Source of the DNA: Corynebacterium minutissimum
GTDB lineage: Bacteria > Actinomycetota > Actinomycetes > Mycobacteriales > Mycobacteriaceae
Reading direction: 5' to 3'
NCBI RefSeq assembly: GCF_016889765.1
Contig: NZ_CP069533.1
Span: forward strand, 434,001-498,000
DNA length: 64,000 nucleotides
Within the stretch, counting starts at the first letter, position 1. Every line of letters starts with the position of its first letter. Made by a program: the position numbers and the translations under genes. Shown here in pieces: positions 17,583 to 26,373 of this stretch. The notes below the pieces were generated by a model, which had not been told where the DNA came from, did no database searches, and saw only the letters and a program-made list of their open reading frames with translations.

Positions 17583-18530
17583 GTGTTTCGTGTGAGAGTC
17601 GTTTCAGTTCTGTCCGCTGCAGCCTTGGCCTTGACCGGCGCTCTTGCTGGCTGTTCCTATTCCCAGCCGGCCAAGCCGGTGGAGGAACCCGTGGGCTTGC
17701 CCCTCGACGCCCCACGCGTCACCGTCCTCTCCCCAGGCGACGGCGCCGGCCGCGTGCTGGCCTATCAGGACCTTGATTCCGAGCAGTCCCTGACCTATAC
17801 CGTCGCCACTGGCTTCGACCAGGAGCTACGCAAAGATGGCAGCGAAGGCACTGCGCCCGAAGCTACCGATAGAATCACCCTCCCGTTGCAGGCCTCCGTG
17901 GAGGCGGCTACCGAAAACGTCGAGGGCCAGTTGCCGGCTACGCGCAATGCCTTCGTCACCGTAGGCAAGCCCGAAGCAGAAGGTGCGGATGTGGAGTCTG
18001 CTGAAGGTTTCCAGTTTGGTTGGCGCGGCACCGATACCGGCCAAATGAACTCACTGCGCCTCGCCGCGCCGCAAGCAGCCACCGATGAGGCGCGCAGTGC
18101 CGTGGAGCGCGCGATTACCAGCCTGACGTCCCTGCCCATTGTCTTCCCTGAAGAAGCGATCGGCCCCGGCGCGGAGTGGACGGTGGAGTCCCGCGTCACC
18201 GGTGAATCTACGCTGTTGCAAACCACCACGTACACCTTGGACAAGCTCGACGGCGATGTGGCGACGCTCAACGTTTCCGTGGAGCAGCGCCCGTCCCTGG
18301 GCGCGCTGTCCTTCGACGGCGCCGACGCCCCTGAAGAGCTACGGAACAAGGAACTCAAGGTCCTCGATACCACGACCCAGTCCGAGGGCACCGTCACCGT
18401 AGACCTGAGCAAGCCACTGCCGACGGCTGGCGACGTCTCCATCACCACCGTCATCTCCTATGGCGCAGAAGGCTCGGACCTGCGTGTCCTGCAGACCAGC
18501 GCCACCGAGATGGGTTTTCACACCGACTAA
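17583..18530 (+). CDS. Secreted lipoprotein, unknown function
   Basis: The 315-residue product has a signal peptide ending in a lipobox (LAGC near residue 24) and then a secreted domain predicted to be mainly beta strands: repeated segments ending in V/T-rich strands, one conserved-looking GAEWTVES stretch and no cysteine beyond the lipidated one. Starts at GTG 17583 (GGA upstream) and GTG 17592 are both possible; an even earlier TTG at 17574 is less likely. It is transcribed divergently from lspA with about 30 bases between starts, so promoters must overlap. Residues 60-300 look like a two-part cell-envelope lipoprotein, but I cannot name the family. Confidence 0.8.
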   Translation: MFRVRVVSVLSAAALALTGALAGCSYSQPAKPVEEPVGLPLDAPRVTVLSPGDGAGRVLAYQDLDSEQSLTYTVATGFDQELRKDGSEGTAPEATDRITLPLQASVEAATENVEGQLPATRNAFVTVGKPEAEGADVESAEGFQFGWRGTDTGQMNSLRLAAPQAATDEARSAVERAITSLTSLPIVFPEEAIGPGAEWTVESRVTGESTLLQTTTYTLDKLDGDVATLNVSVEQRPSLGALSFDGADAPEELRNKELKVLDTTTQSEGTVTVDLSKPLPTAGDVSITTVISYGAEGSDLRVLQTSATEMGFHTD

Positions 18531-18549
18531 ACTCTCCACACCCATAAGA

Positions 18550-18596
18550 AAGCGCCCGTCAGCCCCGGTTTCGTACCGAGGACTGACTGGGCGCTT
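18550..18596. terminator. Bidirectional terminator between convergent lipoprotein genes
   Basis: Arms 18550-18562 and 18583-18596 pair with one bulged base (aagcgcccgtcag against its complement), and an inner hairpin CGGT/ACCG lies at 18566-18578. T-rich tracts follow on both strands, the better one on the minus strand. It sits between the convergent lipoprotein genes ending at 18530 and 18627. Confidence 0.7.
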
Positions 18597-18626
18597 GTGC
18601 TTTCTCGCAGCTGCTGCGCGAGGAAC

Positions 18627-19253
18627 TTACTGTGCTGGAGCCTCACCTTCGGCGGGGGCGTCAGCTGCGTCGGCGGGAGCCCCGCCCTCGGCTGGCATCT
18701 CGCCGTCGGCGGCGTCGGCAGGCGCGTCTACTGCGGAATCGGCACACATCTCCGGAACCTCTTCCGGCGGCACAATATTGGTCACGAGGACACAGGCCCA
18801 CGTCTGAGACAACTTCCACGTACCGCCCTCCTTGATGAACTCCACTTGATCAGCAGTCTGCTGCTGGCCATCTGGGGTGTTGATGTGGACGGTCGCCAGC
18901 GCGGAGTCCGGCACCAGGCCCGGGATGACCGGGGCAACGACCTCAAAGGTGGCGCCGGATTCGGCCTGGGACTGGGACATGACGTCGAAAAGCTCCGGCG
19001 CCGTTTCACTGCCCTGGACCAGCTGAACCTTCTCCTCCTGCGGTACGTTCGGGTCAGACGCCTTCGTCAGGATCTCGTTGAGCTCCTCCACGGACGGCAT
19101 CTCGGTGGAGACTACCTGGGAGGCAGAGGTCTCGCCGGTGGGCTTCGCGGCGCTGCTCGAGTTCGCCGCGTCCTCGTCCGAGGACGAGCAGGCAGCCAGG
19201 GTGGCACTAGCACCCAGGGCCAGGATGGCGGCGCTCAGCTTGATGGATTTCAC
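18627..19253 (-). CDS. Lipoprotein, MTB12-like low-molecular-weight antigen family
   Basis: The 208-residue product has a typical lipoprotein signal peptide (MKSIKLSAAILALGASATLAAC, lipobox LAAC). A Ser/Ala linker precedes a compact domain (about 50-165): PSVEELNEILTKASDPNVP, KVQLVQGSE and a C-terminal TWKLSQTWACVL strand. This pattern matches my memory of the Mtb12/CFP-2-like antigen domain of mycobacteria, an alpha/beta NTF2-like fold of unknown role. The C-terminus (168-208) is an Ala/Pro/Glu/Asp repeat, probably a wall-spanning stretch, with a cysteine in EMCADS. Family assignment is moderate. Confidence 0.75.
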   Translation of the reverse strand: MKSIKLSAAILALGASATLAACSSSDEDAANSSSAAKPTGETSASQVVSTEMPSVEELNEILTKASDPNVPQEEKVQLVQGSETAPELFDVMSQSQAESGATFEVVAPVIPGLVPDSALATVHINTPDGQQQTADQVEFIKEGGTWKLSQTWACVLVTNIVPPEEVPEMCADSAVDAPADAADGEMPAEGGAPADAADAPAEGEAPAQ

Positions 19254-19359
19254 AGATACTCCTCACGTAGGGGGTCGTGGTTAATCCCTTTCACTCTAGC
19301 GCTCACGAACACCACCCTGTGTTTCCCGCGCAGGGTTGCGTCTGAAGTACCCTGGTGGA

Positions 19360-20280
19360 ATGACTTTCGCGCTCATCGCCACCGGCGGCACCATTGCCTG
19401 CACCACTGCCCAGGATGGCTCCCTCGTTCCTACTGTTAGTGGCCAACAACTGGCTGAATCCCTGGGGGACGATATCGAGGTCGTGGAATTCCGCGCGCTG
19501 GATTCGAGCTCTATTACGCTGGCTGACCTCGATGAGCTTCTGCTCTGCGTGCGCACACAGCTTGCTCGCCCGGAAATTAAGGGCGTGCTCATTACTCACG
19601 GCACGGATTCGATGGAGGAAACCGCGCTGGCTTTGTCCCTGTTTGACCTTGGCGCGGGACCTATCGTTCTCACGGGCGCACAGCGTGCCTTCGACCACCC
19701 GGCTGGCGATGGCCCGCGCAATCTGCGTGATGCATACGACCTTGTACGCTCTGGCAAGCCGGGTGTGTGGGTGCAATTTGGGGGCATAACCATCCCCGGC
19801 CGCGGTGCGCGCAAGTGGCATACCTCGCACCTCAACGGCTTTGAGGAGCTGCCGGTGGGAGACTCCGCACTGCCAGCCTTGCCCCTAACAGCGATGGCCG
19901 AGTACCCAGTCGAGATCATCGCCGCCTACCCGGGTGCCGGATCCATGCTTGTCGACGCCTCCCTAGGCCACACCAAAGGCCTCGTCATCGAAGCCATGGG
20001 CTCGGGCAATATGGGCGAAGAGATGGGTGCCGGGGTGGCCCGCGCGCTGCAGGCAGGAGTGCCGGTGGTGATCAGCACTCGCACTCCCTATGGGGTAACC
20101 AAGCTGGCCTATGGCGGCGCGGGTGGAGGCGCCACCTTAGGCGAGATGGGCGCGGTGGCTTCCGGCGGATTCCGTGCCGGCCAGGCGCGTATTATGCTCG
20201 CCGCAGCATTGGCTACCGGCACTCCGGTGGGTGACATGTTCAGCTCAGTGCCGAAGGCCACGACGTATACCGCAGGCTAG
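19360..20280 (+). CDS. L-asparaginase
   Basis: This 306-residue enzyme hydrolyses L-asparagine to aspartate and ammonia. Both threonine-containing catalytic motifs are present: ATGGTIAC near the N-terminus and THGTDSMEET around residues 80-90. The AsnA/AnsB core continues with VLTGAQRAFDHPAGDGPRN. The start ATG 19360 follows GGTGG; the in-frame GTG-like upstream extension from 19336 has no ribosome-binding site. No signal peptide is seen, so it is cytoplasmic. It converges with dinB, the two stop codons overlapping in four bases (20277-20280). Confidence 0.93.
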   Translation: MTFALIATGGTIACTTAQDGSLVPTVSGQQLAESLGDDIEVVEFRALDSSSITLADLDELLLCVRTQLARPEIKGVLITHGTDSMEETALALSLFDLGAGPIVLTGAQRAFDHPAGDGPRNLRDAYDLVRSGKPGVWVQFGGITIPGRGARKWHTSHLNGFEELPVGDSALPALPLTAMAEYPVEIIAAYPGAGSMLVDASLGHTKGLVIEAMGSGNMGEEMGAGVARALQAGVPVVISTRTPYGVTKLAYGGAGGGATLGEMGAVASGGFRAGQARIMLAAALATGTPVGDMFSSVPKATTYTAG

Positions 20281-21734
20281 CTTTCCTCTCTCGGTGGCGC
20301 TTCCTCCGCATCATCGGACTCTGCGTCTGCCTCCATCGGGATGTCCTCCCACGCCAGCGAATCCAGCGGATCGGCTGGTCTCAGTTCTTCATCCTCAGAA
20401 GCAAAGGAGCGGACAAATCCCGGCCCCGTCGCTCGCGTTTCAAACCGCACACTGACCACACCGTGCCCCGTGCCTTGAATCCAGCCGTGGCCAAACTCCG
20501 GGTGGTAGACGTCCTGAGTAGCGTGCCAGCGACGCGTCGAGTCCGTCTCCGCGTCCCTGAGCGATCCCACCTCTGCGCCGGTCTCTGTCTCCGTTTCGGA
20601 TTCGCCAGGCAGATGGTCACTGACGCCGGTCTCGTAATCCGTATCCGGAGCTGGGCGCACGACTTCGCGGTCAAGTTCCGGGAAAAGGACATCTTGGCGG
20701 GCTGCTTCCAATCCCGAATAGCTCACTCCAACCAACCGGATGGGCCCTAATTCGTCGGGATAGCGCGCCAAACTCAACGCTCGCGCCTTGAGGATCTCTA
20801 GGTCATCGGTGGCATAGGGCAAGGTGGCTGAACGTGACTCGATGTGGAAATCTGCCATCCGTAACTTTACCGTCACAGTGCGCGCACCACGTCCATCCTT
20901 AAGCAAGCGGCGGTGCGCACCTTCTGCTGCCCGCGTCAACGCGGCGTCCACCTCCGGCACCGTGCGCAAGTCCGTGGGGTAAGTAAACTCCGTGGAAATC
21001 TGCTTCGCAATCGCACGGGGAGCTACGGGCCTCTCATCGCTGCCTTGCGCCAACTGCCACAGCTGCACGCCCACCACGCCGCCGAGGGAAATCTCCACTT
21101 CTTTGCGGCTCATGGCCGCGAGCTGCCCAATGGTCTCTACCCCAATGGCCCCAAGCTTCTGCTGCGTCACCGGACCCGCGCCCCACAGCTTGCCCACGGG
21201 CAACGGGTGGATAAGTTCACCGAACCGTTCCTGCGGCACCACGAAGGTGCCATCTGGTTTCGCTTCGCCCGAGGCGATCTTCGCCGCCTGTTTTCCCGCC
21301 CCCGCACCGATAGAGCTGGGTAGGCCTGTTTCCTCGCGGATAACACGGCGTAGGTTCTCGGCCCACTCGTGGACGTCGTCCGGCGCGGCCCCAGCCAGCG
21401 CAGCCGGTTCCATGAACGCTTCATCAATGGAAAGCTGCTCAATGAGCCCCGCATGGTCAGCGATGATGCCAAAGACTCGGCGTGAGGCCGCCGAATACAC
21501 TGCTCGCCGCGGCGTCACCACCACGGCCTGGTAGCCCACCAGCTGCTGGGCGCGGAACATGGGCATAGCGGAATGCGCACCATATTCACGGGCTTCGTAA
21601 GAAGCTCCAGCCACCACGCCGCGCCCACCCGCGCCGCCCACCAGCACTGGGCGTCCTCTCAGCGTGGGCCGGGTCAGCTGCTCCACGGAGGCATAAAAAG
21701 CATCCATGTCGATGTGAAGGACCCAGCGTTGCAT
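20277..21734 (-). CDS. dinB: DNA polymerase IV (Y family)
   Basis: This is an error-prone translesion polymerase, 485 residues. The palm-domain carboxylates are visible in HIDMDAFYASVEQ (residues ~7-19) and SIDEAFME (about 105-112), the fingers in YEAREYGAHSAMP and the little finger around 250-340. A C-terminal extension of ~130 residues beyond the core includes an acidic Glu/Thr-rich linker and a conserved-looking HPEFGHGWIQGTGHGVVSVRFE segment, common in actinobacterial DinB2-type proteins. The ATG at 21734 (MQRWVLHIDMD) has GGAGC just upstream. No SOS (LexA) box was seen in the upstream 100 bases. Confidence 0.93.
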   Translation of the reverse strand: MQRWVLHIDMDAFYASVEQLTRPTLRGRPVLVGGAGGRGVVAGASYEAREYGAHSAMPMFRAQQLVGYQAVVVTPRRAVYSAASRRVFGIIADHAGLIEQLSIDEAFMEPAALAGAAPDDVHEWAENLRRVIREETGLPSSIGAGAGKQAAKIASGEAKPDGTFVVPQERFGELIHPLPVGKLWGAGPVTQQKLGAIGVETIGQLAAMSRKEVEISLGGVVGVQLWQLAQGSDERPVAPRAIAKQISTEFTYPTDLRTVPEVDAALTRAAEGAHRRLLKDGRGARTVTVKLRMADFHIESRSATLPYATDDLEILKARALSLARYPDELGPIRLVGVSYSGLEAARQDVLFPELDREVVRPAPDTDYETGVSDHLPGESETETETGAEVGSLRDAETDSTRRWHATQDVYHPEFGHGWIQGTGHGVVSVRFETRATGPGFVRSFASEDEELRPADPLDSLAWEDIPMEADAESDDAEEAPPREES

Positions 21735-21845
21735 GAGCTCCAGTCTAAGCTCTAGCCGCAGGAAACCCACTATTCACCTGCGCTTACCGCTTTCGTAACT
21801 GCCCCGACTCCCCTCGGTTACTTTCTCGGCCTAATCTACTTCGCT

Positions 21846-22838
21846 GTGACTTCTCAGCTCTCGCCCCAACACCCTGCCTCCCAAGCCCACGTGGTCATCA
21901 ACGGCATTAAGCGCGAGTTCGCGGACAACACCGGCCTCCATGCCACTGACCTCGTCATTAACTCCGGCGAGTTCATCTCTATCCTCGGCCCCTCCGGTTG
22001 TGGCAAGTCCACCCTTCTGCGCTGCATCGCAGGCCTCGAAACTCCTGATGCCGGCACCATCACCTTCTCCGGCAAAGAAATGTTCGGCCCTCGCACCAAC
22101 GTTCCGGTGAATAAGCGCAACTTGTCCATGGTCTTCCAGGATCTGGCGCTGTGGCCACACATGACTGTGGAGAAGAACATCGAATTTCCTCTCACGACCG
22201 CGGGGAACAAGCTATCGTCTGCGGAACGCGCCGAACGAGTGCGCACATGCATGGACATGGTCGGTATTACCCCGAAGGCTCAGGCTCGCCCCAATCAGCT
22301 CTCCGGCGGCCAGCAGCAGCGCGTAGCCATCGCCCGCGCGCTTGTGTCCAACCCGCAGCTACTTCTCATGGATGAGCCACTCTCTGCGCTCGACGCTGCC
22401 CTGCGTGTTCAGATTCGTGCCGAGCTCACCGCGCTTGCTCACGATTTGGGCCTCACGGTCATCTACGTTACCCACGATCAGTCCGAGGCGCTGTCCATGT
22501 CGGACCGAGTCGTCGTCATGAAAGACGGTGTCATCGAACAGTTCGCCGATCCTGTTACCCTCTACGATTCCCCCGCCACTCCCTTCGTCGGCGGCTTCGT
22601 GGGCACCATGAACCGCCGCGCCGGGCTTCCCGACGTCCGTCCGGAAAACCTCACCGTCCTTGGCGCGGAGGAAGACATCGGGTCTTTCCCGCACCACGTG
22701 GACGGGGTCGTCCGCACTGCTCAGTACATCGGCGGGCGCTACGAGTTGCACTGCGATGTCGAGGGCGCTGACGAACCCTGGGTGGCTTACAGCCGCTCCC
22801 GAGTCGAACGTGGTTCGACGGTACGTCTCGCGTACTAA
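21846..22838 (+). CDS. ABC importer ATP-binding protein
   Basis: The 330-residue ATPase has Walker A GPSGCGKS (about residues 49-56), Q-loop VFQDLALWPHM, signature LSGGQQQR, Walker B LLLMDEPLSALDA and switch histidine VTHDQSEA, followed by a short TOBE-like tail (DVRPENLTVLG). This is the FbpC/PotA/PhnT type that drives solute-binding-protein importers. The start is GTG 21846, five to six bases after a TAATCT -10-like box (21831-21836), so a short-leader or leaderless transcript is possible. It is the first gene of an operon with a binding protein, a fused permease and a phosphoesterase. Typical fbpC annotation implies iron, but no DtxR box is seen upstream. Confidence 0.9.
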   Translation: MTSQLSPQHPASQAHVVINGIKREFADNTGLHATDLVINSGEFISILGPSGCGKSTLLRCIAGLETPDAGTITFSGKEMFGPRTNVPVNKRNLSMVFQDLALWPHMTVEKNIEFPLTTAGNKLSSAERAERVRTCMDMVGITPKAQARPNQLSGGQQQRVAIARALVSNPQLLLMDEPLSALDAALRVQIRAELTALAHDLGLTVIYVTHDQSEALSMSDRVVVMKDGVIEQFADPVTLYDSPATPFVGGFVGTMNRRAGLPDVRPENLTVLGAEEDIGSFPHHVDGVVRTAQYIGGRYELHCDVEGADEPWVAYSRSRVERGSTVRLAY

Positions 22839-22870
22839 ACTCATCTGTTTTCTACTGTTAAGGATTCTCC

Positions 22871-23947
22871 ATGCTGTATAAGAAGCTTTCTCTCGCTGTG
22901 GCTGCCACCGCTGCTTCCGCCCTGGCTCTGGCCGGTTGCGGTTCTGTTGATTCAGCCGACTCCACCGACGCCTCCTCCGCTGACAACACCGGCGCTGAGT
23001 CCACCGCTGAGGCCTGGGAGGCCCCGGAAGGACTGTCCGGCGAGCTGGACTACTACTCTGCGAACCCGCAGGGCCTTACCGACGCCCTCGTCGAAGCCTT
23101 CGAAGAAAAGACCGATGTCAAGGTCAACGTCTTCGCCGACACCACCGGAAAGATTACTGCCAAGCTCAAGGCAGAAGAGGCTAACCCGCAGGCTGACGTG
23201 GTCTACCTGGCTTCCTGGTCTGCAGCTTCCAAGCAGGACAAGGCCGGCGCTCTGGAAGAGTACACCCCGGAAGGCGCTGACAAGATCACCTCGAGCTGGG
23301 TGTCCAAGAACGGCACCTTCACCGGTCGCGATGGATCCGCATTGGCGCTGGTTACCAACACCAACGTGGTGGACTCCGCCCCTCAGGACTGGGAGGATCT
23401 CGCCGACGAAAAGTACAAGGATCAGGTCATCATGCCGGATCCGCGCGAGTCTGGCACGGCCGCTGACCTCATTGCCGCCATGGTGGACCAGTGGGGCGAG
23501 GACAAGACGTGGGAGCTCTTTGACAAGCTCTTCGACAACGGCATGATTGTTCAGGGCGCTAACGGTCCAGCCTTGGATCAGGTCACCTCCGGCTCCCGCG
23601 GCATCGTCATGGGCGGCGTGGACTACTCGGCGTACTCCGCTAAAGCCAAGGGCGAGCCGCTTGAGGTTGTTATCCCGTCCTCCGGCACTACCGTCACCCC
23701 GCGCCCAGTCATGATCCTCAAGACCACCGATAACAAGGACGCCGCCGAGGCTTTTGTTGACTTCATGTTCTCCGATGAGGCACAGGAGATTTCTGCGTCC
23801 AAGAACATGATCCCAGCCAACACCGACATCGCCCCGAAGAACGGACCGAAGCTGGAGGAGATTGACACTCTTAACGAAGATCTCGATGGCATCGCCTCTT
23901 CCTCGAAGGACGTCAAGGAAAAGTTCGCCGAGCGCTACCTGAAGTAG
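22871..23947 (+). CDS. ABC importer substrate-binding lipoprotein
   Basis: This is a 358-residue family 1 extracellular solute-binding protein with a lipoprotein signal (KKLSLAVAATAASALALAGC). The mature domain starts with GELDYYSANPQGLTDALVEAF, then FADTTGKITAKLKAEEANPQADV and a WEDLADEKYKDQVIMPDPRESGTA stretch shared by Fe(III)-, 2-aminoethylphosphonate- and thiamine-type binding proteins. The tyrosine pairs that ligate ferric iron in FbpA are not evident near the C-terminus (GGVDYSAYSAKAKGEP carries two tyrosines but not adjacent ones), so an organic substrate is the better guess. AAGGA at 22860-22864 is a good ribosome-binding site. It lies 32 bases after the ATPase gene. Confidence 0.88.
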   Translation: MLYKKLSLAVAATAASALALAGCGSVDSADSTDASSADNTGAESTAEAWEAPEGLSGELDYYSANPQGLTDALVEAFEEKTDVKVNVFADTTGKITAKLKAEEANPQADVVYLASWSAASKQDKAGALEEYTPEGADKITSSWVSKNGTFTGRDGSALALVTNTNVVDSAPQDWEDLADEKYKDQVIMPDPRESGTAADLIAAMVDQWGEDKTWELFDKLFDNGMIVQGANGPALDQVTSGSRGIVMGGVDYSAYSAKAKGEPLEVVIPSSGTTVTPRPVMILKTTDNKDAAEAFVDFMFSDEAQEISASKNMIPANTDIAPKNGPKLEEIDTLNEDLDGIASSSKDVKEKFAERYLK

Positions 23948-23981
23948 TCCCTACTTTCTCACCACGGAGTAACCCCACCTC

Positions 23982-25643
23982 ATGAGCACTACTACCCGCA
24001 GCCCACAGCGCACTCTTGGTATCTATGCAGTACTCATCGTGCTGCTCGTGCTTGTCGCCGCGCCGTTGGTATCGGTGCTCATCAGCGCCGTGGTGGGTTA
24101 CCGCGATGAGCCTTCCTCCCTCCACAAGATTGTGGAGCCGGGCATGGGAGAGGTGCTGCTCAATACGGTCGTCCTCTCCTTCCTCGTGGTGGTCTTTTCT
24201 ACTCTGTTCACTGCCCCGCTAGCTTTCCTGCGCGCGTGGACGTCTTTTTCTAAGGCGAACTGGATAGAAATCGCCATCATGATTCCTTTCATGACCCCGC
24301 CTTTTGCCGCAGCAATGGCGTGGATGGATTTCACCCGCCGTGGTGGAGTCTCCGAATTGCTCTTCGGGCATACCGTCGGCAAGCTCGCGCATGACGCCAT
24401 TTACTCGGTTCCTGGCATGGCTTTCATCATGGCGTGCGAGCTCTTTCCCTTCCTCTACCTCATCCTGCGCAACTGCTTGACCTCAATTCCCGCATCCTCT
24501 CTGGAAATGGCTCAAGTCGCCGGAGCCAGCCGGTGGCAACAGATTAGTCGCATCATCCTGCCCACCGTCGTGGGCCCCTATTCACTGGGCGCACTGATCA
24601 TTTTCATCAAGGCTGCCGGCGAGTTTGGCACCCCGGTTACCTTGGGAAATGCGATCGGTTTTACAGTCCTCGTCTCCTCCATCTACCAAGACGTCACCAT
24701 CGATCCGTTGAGTTTCTCCGATGCAGCAGCCTCCTCATCTGTGCTGTTTGCACTTGGCGTGGGTGCATGGGCCTTCCAGCAATGGGTCTCGCGGCGCGAC
24801 CTTACCGGTGGTGGACGCGTATCCCGCCAGGTCTCGCTCCGCATTGGCGCTGCGGGCAAGGTGCTCGGCGGCTTAGTCACCTTCCTCATCATCGCCTGCT
24901 CGGTGCTCATCCCGTATATTTCCATCACCCTGGCAGCAATGACCATTCTGCGCTCCGCGCCCCCAACGCCTCAGAACCTCACCTTCGACTATTTCGCCAT
25001 CGTCCTACAGATGCCTTCTGCCCAGGAAGCTTTGCTGCGTTCCATTGCCCTTGGCGCAGTAGGCGCCTCGACGGCGGTCATCCTCGGCATTGCGGTCACC
25101 TTGCTCACCCAGCGGACCAAGCAGGTCAGCGCCCGTGTCACGGACTTCCTTGCTGTGGCACCCGATACTGTTCCCGGCATTGTGCTTGCCATCGGCTTCA
25201 TCCTCCTGTGGAACGCACCGTGGCTGCCATGGACACCTTATGGCTCCATGAGCATCCTCGTCATGGCTTTTACCGTCCTCTTCCTGCCCATGGCGGTACA
25301 AAACATCAAAACCTCCGCTGGCGCAGTTTCCCCTTCGGTCTACGAGGCAGCCGCCGTATCCGGTGCCTCTGCGCCCCATACGTTGCGCAGCATCACCTTG
25401 CCGCTGCTTGCCCCGGGTATCTTTGCCGGTTGGCTGCTGGCGTTCTTTGTGGGCTTCCGCGAGCTCGTCATGTCCTCCCTAATCCGTCCGAGCCAGCTCA
25501 ATCTCCTCGCGCCCTGGATTATGAACCAATTTGACCAGGGACATCGCGCAGAAGCCATGGCCATGACGCTCATCGGTGTAGGCACCTCCACCGTCGTGCT
25601 AGTACTTATCACCTGGTGGCAGGGACGGCGGGCGCGTGGCTAG
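23982..25643 (+). CDS. ABC importer permease, two fused permease domains
   Basis: The 553-residue membrane protein has about twelve helices and two BPD-type permease halves in tandem. Each has its own cytoplasmic EAA loop: SLEMAQVAGASRWQQISRIILP (about 177-198) and VYEAAAVSGASAPHTLRSITLP (about 452-473). Fused permeases are the rule for FbpB/PhnU-V/PotB-C-like iron and aminoethylphosphonate importers, so one protein forms the whole channel for the ATPase dimer. CGGAG precedes the ATG by a long 12-base gap. The stop overlaps the start of the phosphoesterase by eight bases (25636-25643), giving tight coupling. Confidence 0.9.
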   Translation: MSTTTRSPQRTLGIYAVLIVLLVLVAAPLVSVLISAVVGYRDEPSSLHKIVEPGMGEVLLNTVVLSFLVVVFSTLFTAPLAFLRAWTSFSKANWIEIAIMIPFMTPPFAAAMAWMDFTRRGGVSELLFGHTVGKLAHDAIYSVPGMAFIMACELFPFLYLILRNCLTSIPASSLEMAQVAGASRWQQISRIILPTVVGPYSLGALIIFIKAAGEFGTPVTLGNAIGFTVLVSSIYQDVTIDPLSFSDAAASSSVLFALGVGAWAFQQWVSRRDLTGGGRVSRQVSLRIGAAGKVLGGLVTFLIIACSVLIPYISITLAAMTILRSAPPTPQNLTFDYFAIVLQMPSAQEALLRSIALGAVGASTAVILGIAVTLLTQRTKQVSARVTDFLAVAPDTVPGIVLAIGFILLWNAPWLPWTPYGSMSILVMAFTVLFLPMAVQNIKTSAGAVSPSVYEAAAVSGASAPHTLRSITLPLLAPGIFAGWLLAFFVGFRELVMSSLIRPSQLNLLAPWIMNQFDQGHRAEAMAMTLIGVGTSTVVLVLITWWQGRRARG

Positions 25644-26241
25644 CATTCTCATTTTCGCGGATCTTCACCTTGGCAGGCCCGGCGCGCCGGGCATAGAGTG
25701 GGCACTCGACGTGCTGGAGACCACGGACGCGGATGCCTGCATCTGTCTCGGTGACATCATTGATCGCACGGCCGACACAGAAACATACGTCCCCCAGGCC
25801 CAGCAAATCATGGCCCGCGCCGGCAAGCTTTTCGACGACGCCCATTTCATCTCCGGAAATCACGACGTCCACCACAAACTCAGCTTCCCTTCGTTTGTGA
25901 CCGTTCACTCTACCGACGTTCATGCCTTTCACTGCGCGGGCGCAACTGTTGTTACCGCCGCGGTGGCCGCAGACCCTGATCCCCGCATACTCACCTTTCC
26001 TGCCCGCCAAGGCGACGGGCCGCACCTAGGCTTGCTGCATTCGTCAGTGACCGGTGAGTTCTCCAAAGGCGTCTGCTTGCCTACGACGCCCAATCAACTA
26101 CAGGCGTGTGGCTTCGACGCATGGATTCTCGGCCATGTCCACACTCCGCACGTGCTTCAGGATGATCCTTTTATCGGTTGGGTTGGCATGGGCGAGGCAG
26201 TGCTTTACGACGTCACCACTGCCTCCCTCACTCGTCTTTAA
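25636..26241 (+). CDS. Cytosolic calcineurin-like metallophosphoesterase
   Basis: The 201-residue protein is a binuclear metallophosphoesterase: FADLHLG (first metal Asp-x-His), GDIID, the GNHDVHH bridging motif and the late HVHTPH all lie in order. The start is GTG 25636, inside the permease gene. There is no signal peptide, so it acts in the cytoplasm. Translation coupled to an importer suggests that it hydrolyses the incoming phosphoester (for instance a glycerophosphodiester, nucleotide-like or other phosphorylated compound) or a product of it. That substrate is inference. At ~200 residues it is short for the class but has every motif. Confidence 0.88.
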   Translation: MASILIFADLHLGRPGAPGIEWALDVLETTDADACICLGDIIDRTADTETYVPQAQQIMARAGKLFDDAHFISGNHDVHHKLSFPSFVTVHSTDVHAFHCAGATVVTAAVAADPDPRILTFPARQGDGPHLGLLHSSVTGEFSKGVCLPTTPNQLQACGFDAWILGHVHTPHVLQDDPFIGWVGMGEAVLYDVTTASLTRL

Positions 26242-26350
26242 CACGTCTCCCACCTAGCCACATTCGATATTCGGAGAACTAGCTCTCACTTGCCCTCCGC
26301 GTGATCGATGTCTCACGAATTGGCGTTTGCGCTAGATCTTGAATGCCGCA

Positions 26351-26373
26351 TGCATGCATCATGTATGCATGCA
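26351..26373. promoter_or_regulatory. 23-bp palindrome over regulator start, predicted autoregulatory operator
   Basis: Perfect nine-base arms TGCATGCAT (26351-26359) and ATGCATGCA (26365-26373) flank CATGT. The second arm contains the ATG of the GntR-family regulator gene (26369-26371). The arms are themselves self-complementary, so the element is unusually symmetric. Operator function is inferred from position in front of, and over, a DNA-binding regulator gene; the AT-rich TAGATC-like box at 26334-26339 could be a -10 for a short-leader transcript. Confidence 0.55.

Noticed and set aside
21776..21846. Possible DtxR iron box before the importer operon
   Set aside because: No TTAGG-like paired half-sites are present; iron regulation is not supported by sequence.
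26301..26316. GTGA-N8-TCAC near the GntR regulator, resembling a GlxR (cAMP receptor) site
   Set aside because: The GlxR consensus is TGTGA-N6-TCACA; here the spacing is eight and the outer bases do not match.
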